Of a DNA stretch of 64,000 nucleotides, positions 35,262 through 44,626 are shown piece by piece (position 1 is the stretch's first letter; each line of letters begins with the position of its first letter). Below the pieces are notes generated by a model. It made no database searches and was not told the origin of the DNA. It worked only from the letters and a program-made list of their open reading frames with translations. Location: positions 1,999,001-2,063,000 of the forward strand of contig NC_081828.1 of NCBI RefSeq assembly GCF_030867095.1, written 5' to 3'. The position numbers and the translations under genes are program-made. This DNA comes from Alligator mississippiensis. Lineage: Eukaryota > Chordata > Crocodylia > Alligatoridae.

Positions 35262-35935
35262 GCGCCGTCTGCACCTTTTCCCGGGCTCGCAACCTCCATT
35301 GCCCTCACAGCTGGCACCCGGCTCCCCCAGGGCCATCGTCACCGCTGGGCGAGGTGACCTTCTCTCCAGTCGGCTGCTGGCGCTCGGGTGGAGATGCTCC
35401 CGCTGGTGCTGTCAGCCGTGCACTGGGCTGGTGCTGGGGTCTGCTTGGGGGCACCTACTGCTTTGCCCCCAAGTGCAGCAAGCAGCAGCCACTCCCCAGT
35501 GGCACCACCCTGGTGTGGGAGTCTGTGCAAGCTCTGCCTTCAGGCTCCAGCCCCTGGCTGGGCTGGGCTGGGCAGGGCTGGCGTCTTGGCAGCGGCCAGC
35601 GCTGCAGCATCTCCCAGGGCAAGATGCCTGCTGCCTCAGCCTGGCGCCTGCCGCGGCTGTCCTGGACACACTGCGTGACTCATGGAGAGTGTTTCGGGCT
35701 GCCTTGCGGCAGGATCACTACACTACGGAGGGGATTGGGGCCCTTCCCCGCAGGCCGTGGAGCGAGCTACCCCCCTGCCGTGCGTGGCCACGGTACGATG
35801 CTCTAACGAAGGCAGGGCCCCCCCGGGCGGCTCCTCTCCCGCCCCCTCCCTGCCTGACTTTATTTATGGCTGTTATTTATATGGTGTCTATTTATTGTGG
35901 CTCACATGGGCAAGGCCTGGCTGGGGTCTCCTTCT

Positions 35936-35941
35936 AATAAA
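35936..35941 (+). terminator. PLK3: PLK3 polyadenylation signal AATAAA
   Basis: Canonical signal 675 bases after the stop codon. The stretch before it holds ATTTATTTAT-like motifs (TTTATTTATGG, ATTTATATGG, CTATTTATTG at about 35860-35896), which resemble AU-rich elements of unstable immediate-early mRNAs. Confidence 0.85.
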
Positions 35942-35944
35942 GAC

Positions 35945-36725
35945 TTCCTTTTTCTAAAGCAGGAGTCTGTGCTGCCTCGGCTCCCTCTCCCTGGGGCAGC
36001 GGGGTCAAGCCCCGCATGCTCTCCTCGTGCTCCTGCTTGCCCCTGCTGCTCTGTACCCCCCGGGGTTCTGAACTGGGACCGGGGTCTCAGACCCCCTTGC
36101 AGCTAGCTTGCCCTTGGGGAGAGGTCTGCCTCCAGCTGCTGTGCCCTACAGCTGGGGGTGTTTGGGTTGGTGGCTGCCTGCTTAAGACCCGCATGCCTGG
36201 CCCAGTTCTGGGTAGGAGGATGGCAGAGGGGATGCCTACCCATTCTCCCCCTATTCCCTGGGGCTGGCTCCAGCACCGGTTGCACCTGCTGTCCCCCATT
36301 ATCCGCCCAACAAAGGAGCGGCTGAGCTGCAAGGTGGCCCCCACGCTCCCTCTGACTTGGGTGCCAGCTGCCCCAGCACCCCTCTAGCCCTGAGAGGGGG
36401 GAGATGGGGATGGGGACTTGAGTCCTGGCAAAGCCTCCCCAGGCAGGGATTTCTGCCCCGTTATCCTGCCCCAGTGGGAGCTGGAGGCCCCGTACCTCTG
36501 CTTCCATCTCTGCTCCGCAAGCTGGGTTGAAACTGTCCGTGGGATATGCTGCAATGTGTGGCTCTTGGGGCAGAGGTCACCTCTCTGCAAGGTCAGCTAC
36601 CACATCTGGCCGGTGGGCATGGCCCCGGGCTGTGGAGACCCCTGTGCCACCACCCCGCAGTGTGGTAAAGCCACTCCCTGGGGGGACCAGACACAGACAC
36701 GGACCCAGCGATCGGGGGCAGCATC
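35945..36725. other. Gap between convergent PLK3 and DYNLT4
   Basis: No exon or repeat was recognised. The two polyadenylation signals lie only about 790 bases apart. Confidence 0.5.
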
Positions 36726-36728
36726 CTC

Positions 36729-36734
36729 TTTATT
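36729..36734 (-). terminator. DYNLT4: DYNLT4 polyadenylation signal (AATAAA on minus strand)
   Basis: Plus-strand TTTATT lies 63 bases beyond the DYNLT4 stop codon. It gives a short 3' untranslated region. Confidence 0.8.
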
Positions 36735-36796
36735 GCCAGCGGCCCCAGGACTGCAGCTGGAGCATGGTGGGGCATGGCCCCGGCGTGATGCAGCTG

Positions 36797-37432
36797 CTAC
36801 TCGTAGTAGAGCCCATGCACGGTGGCCACGGCGAAGAGGGAGGCGTTGGCAAAGGTGGCGGAGGCGAAGGTGTCACTCTCGGGGTCCCAGAGAGCACGAC
36901 TGGCCACGCGCAGCCCCTGCCGCCCCGCCTGCCCCAGCACCACGCTGCACACCAGCTTGTAGCGTGGCGGTGCCAGGTCCTTGAGCTTCCCCCGCAGCCG
37001 CTCGGCCAGGCTCTGCGCCAGCTGCCCGCCCGCGCTGGGTGTATAGGCCACGTCCTGCAGGCAGGCGGCAAGCGTGGCCTCCAGCGCCTGTTGGGCCGGC
37101 GCGGCGTGGAAGCGGCAGCCCGGTGCTGGCCGCGTGCGGTAGGTGTTCTGGCACCGGGCCTCGGGCACGGGCGGGAAGAGTGGCAGGCCCGAGAAGCTGA
37201 CGCGGGCCCCCGGTACCCACGGACCGTTGGAGAGCCGCTTTGCACCCCCACCCAGCACCACCGAGCTGCGCCGGCTGGCCATGGGCACCGCCAGGCTGCC
37301 ACGGCGTGTGGGCAGGGTGGGCAGGCGCCCCTCCTCTGTGCCCCGTGGCAGGGCCGGGGGCTCAGCCGGGTGGGAGCTGCGGCGGGGTGGGGTTGGGCCC
37401 CCTAGGCACGGGGCCGGTGGCTGCTGGGCCAT
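36797..37432 (-). CDS. DYNLT4: Dynein light chain Tctex-type 4 (TCTEX1D4), single coding exon
   Basis: One uninterrupted frame of 211 codons starts at ATG 37432. The N-terminal half (1-90) is basic and proline-rich with MASRRSSVVLGGG. The C-terminal half is a Tctex1 domain: YRTRPAPGCRF (about 97-107), QQALEATLAACLQDVAYTPS, LAPPRYKLVCSVVLGQ, and FANASLFAVATVHGLYYE at the end. RVSF at residues 77-80 is a protein phosphatase 1 docking motif. Human TCTEX1D4 is a reported PP1 partner through such a motif. A good acceptor (CCCTTCCAG) lies 15 bases above the ATG, so a noncoding 5' exon is likely. Length is close to the human protein (about 221). It is convergent with PLK3 and divergent from BTBD19, as in human. 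A role in dynein cargo binding is inferred from the family. Confidence 0.9.
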   Translation of the reverse strand: MAQQPPAPCLGGPTPPRRSSHPAEPPALPRGTEEGRLPTLPTRRGSLAVPMASRRSSVVLGGGAKRLSNGPWVPGARVSFSGLPLFPPVPEARCQNTYRTRPAPGCRFHAAPAQQALEATLAACLQDVAYTPSAGGQLAQSLAERLRGKLKDLAPPRYKLVCSVVLGQAGRQGLRVASRALWDPESDTFASATFANASLFAVATVHGLYYE

Positions 37433-37449
37433 GCTCAGGGTGGCACCTG

Positions 37450-39586
37450 GAAGGGAGTAGCGCCGGCCTTAGCAGCTCCGGGCCCCTGGCAGCCAGAGAA
37501 AGGCAGGGCTCCTTGCCCTGCTGCAAGCCTGGCTCAGGCGCTTGTGAGCCCAGCTCCCCCCATGTCTGCCTGGGACCCCCGGGAGCCGCTTTGCAAGCAA
37601 CCCCCCTCACTCCGCCTGCTTTTGTCCTGAGCAAACACCCGACCACGTTCCTCGATGTCTCCGGAGAAACGGGAGCGGGGCTGCACCATGCAGCCTGGGA
37701 CCATGGTCCCCAGCACTGGGGGCTGCTCCCTGCACCCAGCCACGGCCTCAAGCCTGGGGTTCGCCCGTGTCCCAAGTGCATCCATGTTGGGAGACATGGC
37801 CTGCTATTTAGAGCCCTGGGGCCAGCTCCGGGCCAAACGGCCTCGCTCCGGCCCGGGCAGACGGCACTGGGTGACCAGACACCGGCTGCAGCTGGGTCCA
37901 AGGCTTCGAGTCCAGACCCCCCAGCTCCTCCCTGGCAGGGTTCATTTGAGCAAGCCCCTGTTTCTATTGGGGTGGTGCCCGGCCCCCTGCCCCTGCTAGG
38001 TGCTAACCTGGCCCATGCCCTGAGCATCCTGGGCTGGGGCTGGGGTTTCCCGGGCTACGTCCCCATGAGCTGCCCCAGCACCTGCGGGCACCAGGCGGGC
38101 TTGTGGGCAGGACCGACCAGGGCAGGGGAGCTTGCAAGGCCCTGGCTTCATGCCCCATTGGGTGGGCTCTGCCTGGGGCAGCCCCTGTGACCCTGCCCAG
38201 GGAGGACACGGGGCTCCAGCCGTGCCAGGGGCTGTGCATTTCCCTGGTTCGACTCCCCTAAAGCGGCTCGTACACGAGGGCTTACCGGGTGCAGGGCCAC
38301 GGGGGCAGGTGGTCTGGGGAAGAGGGCTGCTGCCTCCGATCCGGCCAGCGCTCAGCCTGGCCTGTGGCTCCCCCGCCGCCCGCCCAGCTCCATCACCCCC
38401 CAGGGCCATAAATCACGGCCCGTGACAGCTTTGCAAGGCAGCAGGCACAGGCGTGAGATGGGGCAGGGGCCGGGGTCTGTGAGGCCCCAATCCTGGCCCC
38501 TGTGCCCAGCCCCAGGCTGGCACAGCCCAGCAGGGCCCTTCCCCGCAGAGGCAGGATTGGGACCCCTTCCTCTCCCAAGATGCCTACCCTACCTGTCCCC
38601 GCTCCGGTCCGGGCAGGCGGGCGCCAGGGGCTGCCTCTGCACAAGGCAGGGCATGGCATGTGTTTTGCAGCGAGCGTAGCGTGTTGCTACGTGACACCGA
38701 CACGCTTCGGGCACCAGCTGGCATGCACGACTGGCACGCCTCGCTCCCCGCTCCTGCCCGTGGGCGCTCATCCATGCCCCTTCTTGGAGTGGGAGTGGTT
38801 TTTAACCCCCAGCTGCACCCGTCTCCCCTTGTGCCTGCCCCCTGCCCCCGGGCTGTGCCCACCCCATGCTGCTTCTTAGCCCCCAAGTCACAGCCAGCTC
38901 CAGGCACCATGGGGGTCAGCTCCCACCTCCCCCGTACTCAGGCTGCTGCGTGCAGCGCCGTGCGCAGCTGTGGAAACGTCCCCGTTGGTTTCCAGCTCCC
39001 CAGCACTGCTGCGTGCAGAGCCCAGCACCCCCACGGCAGGACTGGCCCAAGCCAGTGGCATGGAGCTGGGGGCTGTTGTCTGCCAGGCCCAGGGGACCCG
39101 TGGGGCAGCGGTTTCAGGCTCTCTGCAAGCTCAGGCAGGCGCTTGCCCACTTACAGACCCGAGTCCCACTGTGCACCCGCGCTCCCATCTCAGGGGCACC
39201 GAGGCAGGCCACGTATTCATCGATCCACCCCCTTGGGGTCCTGCAGCAGCCCCCCACCCTCTTCCCGCCAGCCCCTCGGCAGGTCTGCTGGGGTCGTCTC
39301 CCGGGGCCTGGTGCCTGCGTGTGCACCGCCGTGGCCCCCTGCCCCCCGCTTGCTGCTGGGAGGCTGCTATTCAGGGCTCTGGCTTGGGGGTCCCCTTGGC
39401 GGGGGTCTCTGGGACCTCAGCTCCCCCCGCAGCCACGGGGCCGAGCCCTGCCGGTTTCCTTAGAGCCGGGCCGAGCTGGGCCTCCCGGCCCCCCCGCGTC
39501 CCCCGGCTCCGCATTCCTGCCTCCTCCGCAGCGGAAGCCGGGGTGGGGGCAGGAGGCCGCGGAGCAGCCCAGGCCGCCTGCGCCCC
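37450..39586. other. Divergent spacer between DYNLT4 and BTBD19
   Basis: No conserved exon or clear mobile element. It should contain both promoters and the noncoding 5' exon(s) of DYNLT4. The right end (39400-39586) is the most GC-rich part and likely the BTBD19 promoter. Confidence 0.45.
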
Positions 39587-42500
39587 ATGGCCCGGCCCCG
39601 CTCTGCCCGGCTGCACGGGGACGCGGATGGCTTCCGGGCCGCCCTGGCCAGCCTGGTAGACAGCCCGCAGTTCAGGTGAGACGTCCGAGCCACGGCCAGT
39701 TGCACCCCACTTTGGGGTGGGGGGCTCGCCCAGCCCCCCTGCACCAGTGCCCCCCAGTGCCCAAAGCCCCCCGGCCCTGCTGCCACGGTTGCACCCCAGA
39801 GATGGCTGCACGCGGGGCCGAGGGCTCTGAGTGCACAGGCAGCCCTGGGCATCGCGAGCCCCAGGTCGCAGGACCCACGGGCACCCAGCGCGGAGCTTCT
39901 TGGCTCCCAAATCCCCTCGACTTGTCTGGGAGTCCAGGGAGGGGCCTGGGGGCCGGGGTGGGGCGATGCCTCGGGCTGCGTCGTGTTGCTCGGAGCTCGG
40001 ACGCGGGGTTTGCCTGGGTGGGTTTGGACGGGGCTGATCCTGCTTTGGGCAGGGCTTGGACTGGATGTGACCCCGCAGCTCCCTGCCAGCCCCGCGGCTT
40101 CGGGATCCTCTGTGCCATGGTGCAGGGGGCTCTCACCATGTCCCCGCAGTGACGTGACCTTCCTCGTGGGCCGGGAGAGGCGCAAGGTGTTCGCCCACCG
40201 CTGCATCCTTGCCTGCCGCTGCCCTGGGCTCCGGGGGCTCCTGGACAGCCCCCCGCCAGCCCCTGGGGCCCCGGCGCCGGCCCCCATCGCCCTCAGCAGC
40301 GCCCAGCCCGAAGCCTTCCTGGCCATGCTCGAGTTCCTGTACACCAACCGCGTGCACCTCACCAGCGTCACCGTGAGTGCCACGGCGCCGGGCACGATCC
40401 AGCCTGTTTGCCGGGGAGGGGGATAATAACCTACTGGTGCTGCCAGCCGGCTGGCAGGACCCCCATGCCTGGCTCCAGCACCTTGGGACAGGGGGTCTCG
40501 GCTATGCAGATGGCCCGGGCAGGGGCAGCCCTGGGCGCCCGGTTCTGGGCAGACGGGGCTTTTCCAGAGCCCGGGAAAGCCCCTGGGCAGCTGCGGGAGT
40601 CTCCAGCACGGGGCCACGGTGGGGCAGGGGCAGGGGCAGGGGCAGGCTCTGCCCTTCCTGGTGGTCGTGGGGCCCATCGGGGCAGGGGGCTGCGCTCTCA
40701 CAGCCTGGGGCAGGGAGCCCGGGATGGCTCCAGGCCCCGGCGGGCTCGCCTGCTGGGAGCTGGGGGGTCGCGGGCACAGGCCCTTGCATGGGGGTCATGG
40801 GGTGTCTCTGCCCACAGGCCCTGGAGGTGCTGGCCTCGTCCGTGGAGTACGGGCTGGACGACCTGCGGCAGGTAACGGGGCCACGGGGGCTGGCATCCCC
40901 CATGGCCAAGGCACGGTGGGACACTGGAGGAGGGTTAGGGTTAGGGTTAGGGTTAGGCTGTCTCCATCAGGAAGGTGGGTACCGCCACGCCTGGCTCCCC
41001 TCCGAAACCCCCATTGCCCTGCCTCAGTTTCCCCTCTCCCCCTGCTGACCCTCTCTAGCACTCCCTGGGGCTTAGGGCTGCGGGGCGCTCAGCGCCGGCT
41101 CCTGGAGCCGTGGGCCAGCTGCCAGGACACCTGGGTCCCGCGGGCGGCTTGACTCTGAGTCACGCTGACGTGGCCGAGTCACGCTGACGTGAGCCCAGCA
41201 CATGGGAAGCCTCCTTGGGTGGGGGTGGGCATCACGCGTGGGGTGGGGGGAGCCCATGTGGAGGCAGAGAGGCAGCCTCAGTTTCCCTACCAAGGCTATG
41301 GTGCCCACCTGGAAGGGGGATCACCCTTCCGGGCAGCAGTATGGGGCCCAGGCCACGTGGCAAGTGCCCGAGGCAGTGAAGCTAGCTGCCGGTGCCCCCC
41401 ACTCCCCACCCGCAGCCCCCCTGCGGTGACACGTGTGTGGGCTTCCCTAGCAGCAGTCACCGGGGCCATGTGACTGCGGGGGTGAGACCGGGCGTCAGGG
41501 GAACCCCTCCCCAGCGCCAGATGCGTCACCCGCAGCTATTCTGGGCCTGGCGCGGGGCCCGGGGAGCTGGGTGTTTCCCGCCTGGGCTCCCCCCTGCCCT
41601 GCACTGTAACCCTTTCAGTGCCAGGGCATCCCCGTGCCCCCCCATCCTTGCCCGGGGGGGGGTGCCCGCCAGCTGCAACCCCCAGCGTGGCCCATCTGTG
41701 CCCGCAGCTGTGCGTGGAGTTCGTGATGGGCACGCTCAGCGTGGAGACGGCCTGCGAGGCCCTGCAGGTAAGCACCCCCGGCCCCCCCACAGCCGGCCAC
41801 AGGCTGCCAGGGGTCCCTAGCTGCCGGCCTGCGGAGAGGGAGGGGTCTTGATCCCATACCTTCCCATGGCAGGGTTTTGGGGTGCTGCGGGTTGGGAGTG
41901 AGGGGCACCGGCAGGGCTGGGGGTGTGCCGGCAGCCCCCTGCCCTGCTCCCGACCCGCAGCCCCCACTTCCATCGTGCTGTGCCCCCCCGGCAGGCAGCT
42001 GCGACCTGCGGGCAGGTGGATCTGCAGCAGCGCTGCTTGGCCTTCATCGAGGACAACACCCAGGTAGGCGCTGGGGACGCTCCGCGGGGCACGCCTAGCC
42101 CCGCGGGGGCTGCGGCAGGTGAGGCCGGGGCTGCTCTCGGCGTGGCCGGGGCCAGGGCCCGTGGTCAGCCTGACGTGGCGGTGGGCGCCGCAGGCCGTGG
42201 TGGGCACGCGAGGCTTCCACGAGCTGTCGGAGGCGGTGCTGGTCCCGGTGCTGCGCAGCGACCGTCTGACCATCGACGAGCCCGACCTCATCGCCGCCGT
42301 GCGGGGCTGGGCCCGCGTCAGCGCCGTGAGTGCCGGGGCGACCGGGCTCTGACCCCCGCGTCCCACTGTCCTTCCATTGCTGGGGAGGACGCAGCCCCCC
42401 GGCTCTGAGCCCCCGGCCCCCACTCCCAGCAGGCGGTGTTCGGGCACCCCGTGGCAGCCGTGGCGGAGGGGCCGGCCCGGGAGCTGCGCCTGCCCCTGCT

Positions 42501-42894
42501 GGCACCCGGCGAGCTGGCTGCCCTGGAGAGCCAGAACCGGCAGGACCCGCTGCTGCCGGTGAGACCCCCTGCCCCATCCGTCCCCACGTCCCGGGCAGGC
42601 GCTGTGCCCATCACCGTGGCATCACACCTGGCTCCCCTGGGGGTGCCCTGATGCCCCCCTGAGCCATGCTGGGGGCCAGGGGAGGCACATGGGGGGCTCC
42701 CCTGAGCTCGTGGGCCCCAAGCACCCCCCGATGGCTAAGCCCCATCCTGTGCCCGGCAGATGGAGAGCGTGGCCGAGGCTTGGCGCTGCCACGCGCTGCG
42801 GGGCAACGGGGGGGCCCGGGCGCAGCTGTGCCGTCCCCGCCGCGGCACGCGGCCCCGGGAGCACCACCTCCGCCTTGGCCTGCAGCCCCGGTGA
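39587..42894 (+). CDS. BTBD19: BTB/POZ domain-containing protein 19, eight coding exons
   Basis: Exons: 39587-39675, 40150-40372, 40818-40871, 41708-41767, 41995-42063, 42194-42325, 42433-42558 and 42760-42894, joining in phase to 295 residues (human about 291). The BTB domain begins near residue 20 (FRAALASLVDSPQFSDVTFL) and includes RKVFAHRCILACRC and EAFLAMLEFLYTNRV. A BACK-like helical region follows (ALEVLASSVEYGLDDLRQLC, RCLAFIEDNTQ, RSDRLTIDEPDLIAAVRGWA). The C-terminus AEAWRCHAL ... RRGTRPREHH matches BTBD19. There are no Kelch repeats, so it is not a KLHL protein. BTB proteins of this kind usually recruit cullin 3, but the function of BTBD19 itself is poorly known and I infer none. 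Intron 1 holds a CR1 tail and intron 3 telomeric repeats. Confidence 0.94.
40012..40105 (+). mobile_element. CR1 LINE 3'-end fragment in BTBD19 intron 1
   Basis: GGGTTTGGACGGGGCTGATC, GGGCAGGGCTTGGACTGGAT and CCCTGCCAGCCC follow the CR1 tail order. It ends about 45 bases before the exon 2 acceptor. Confidence 0.6.
40931..40957 (+). repeat. Interstitial telomeric repeats (TTAGGG) in BTBD19 intron 3
   Basis: Four perfect consecutive GGGTTA units, with no degenerate flanks. Confidence 0.9.
41870..41945 (+). repeat. Dispersed repeat, GGGTTGGGAGTGAGGGGCAC type
   Basis: GCGGGTTGGGAGTGAGGGGC followed by ACCGGCAGGGCTGGGGG has a close relative at 54352-54440 inside a PTCH2 intron (GTGGGTGGGGAGTGAGGGGC and ATGGGTCAGGAGTGAGGGGC). 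It ends 50 bases before BTBD19 exon 5. Confidence 0.5.
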
Positions 42895-43046
42895 CCCGGG
42901 CGGGGAGCCCGTGGCCAGGGACCCCCTGGTTCAGCCCCGCGGGCCAGCCTCGGCTACAGCAGCGTGGGGGTGCGGCGAGGCTGTGGGTCCGGCTCAGGGC
43001 TGCGTCTGCCTCGCCACCGAGGGAGGTGGCGTGGCGCCCACGGCTC

Positions 43047-43052
43047 AATAAA
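43047..43052 (+). terminator. BTBD19: BTBD19 polyadenylation signal AATAAA
   Basis: Canonical AATAAA 153 bases after the stop codon. Confidence 0.88.
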
Positions 43053-43059
43053 GCCCGTT

Positions 43060-43700
43060 TGCTTGGACCGGTGTGGGACCTGTGCTTGCGGGCATGGGGG
43101 CCGGGCTGGCCGCCGGGGGTGGTTGTGGTGTGGGGGGAGCAGGGGCTGCTTTGTGCAGCTGGTGCCTGGGGGTGCAACGGCACCACGGGAGGCCTGGCAC
43201 ACCCAGCCACGTGCAGCGAGTCTGGGACTGGGTGACGTGGGGCTCGGGCTTTCTCAGGCCCCATGCCGTGGGCAGCCGGGGATGCCCCTGGGCTGGGCCG
43301 TGGCCTGGAGGGGGAGGCACACTAGGCTGGGAACCTCCCAGGATCGGGGCCCAGATGCCAATTCCTTGCCCAGTTCCTGCTGCCGTGAGCCCTGGTTTTG
43401 CCCCACGCAGCTGCAGCACCCGCTGCTGGGGTTGGCATGGGGCAAGGGGTGGGTGCAGGGCCCCTGGGGGCTGTGCTGCATGGGTGCAGGTTCCCTGCCG
43501 CATGTGCCCGGCTCTGGCCCCATGGCCTTTGGCCCCAGGAGCCCCGGCCGGAGCCTGCACGGTGCCACGGCCACGTGCCCCCAGCGACGCCCGGCCCCAG
43601 GCAGCGCAGGGCACCAGCCAGGACCAGCACGGGCAGCACGATGGAGCCGGGCACAGCCTGCCTCGCCCCTGGAGGGGAGCGACGGGGAGTTTGCTGCAGG
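43060..43700. other. Intergenic sequence after BTBD19
   Basis: No conserved exon or clear repeat recognised. Confidence 0.45.
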
Positions 43701-43714
43701 AGAGAGCCAGCGGG

Positions 43715-44100
43715 TGTGTACGCATATATAGTATGTATGTGCATAGCCGGGGTGTGCATGTGTGCATGCATGCTCAGTATGGTGTGTGCACGCATAGACG
43801 GTATGTATATGCATGCTTGTGCACTTGTGTGTTCATATGCATGGATGGTGTGTGGGCATATGCATATGTGTGTGCCTAGACTGCATATGCATGTGTACAC
43901 TCATGTGTACATAGGCGTGTGCATAGATAGTATATATATGTATGCATGTGCTTGTGCATGTGAGCTGCGCATAAGTGCGTACAGAGACAGTATGCGAGTG
44001 TTCATATATGCATGCGTATATATGATGTGCATGTGCATATGTGTGTGTGCACATATATGGTGTGTGCTTGTGCATGTGCATACATGTATGTACTATTAGG
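43715..44100. repeat. ATGTATGTGCATG-type array
   Basis: About 380 bases of alternating purine-pyrimidine sequence (GTATGTATGTGCAT, TGTGTGTGC, CATATATGC) with no fixed unit. Long alternating runs of this type favour Z-DNA. Confidence 0.85.
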
Positions 44101-44626
44101 GAAACAGTTCCCACAACCACAGACCCACACCCCTCTGGAGACAGAGTTCATGTGTGTGTGCATGTGTGCAATGCACGCCCAGAAGCTTGAGGCCATGTCC
44201 CCTGGCCCTGCTGCGAGCTGATGCCTGGAGCGGCTGGAAACCCAGGTGCCCGCGCACCTGCGGGACTGTGGCCTCTATGGCCAGGAGAAGCCCAAGGGCA
44301 GAGGACATGGGGGAGGTCGGGGGGGGTGGCCCTTCTGCTCAGGACAGAAGTCCCTGACTGTCACCGGGCTCCTGCACGGCGCTGTCTGCCTGGGCCCGTA
44401 GTCGGGGTGTCCCCAGAGCCCCTCCGACCACGGCCCTTCCATGGAGGCTCTGGCCACGGGGCTGGCAGCTCCCCTGAACAGCTCAGACGTGGCTACGGGG
44501 CTCTTGGCAGGAGCCTGGGACAAAAACCGTGCTCTCATCTGTCTTCCCCGCAGCAGGCAAGGGCCCAGGCATGGATTGCCAGGCGTGGGGTGGACGTGGT
44601 GGCTGTGGATGCTTCAACAGGGGCTG

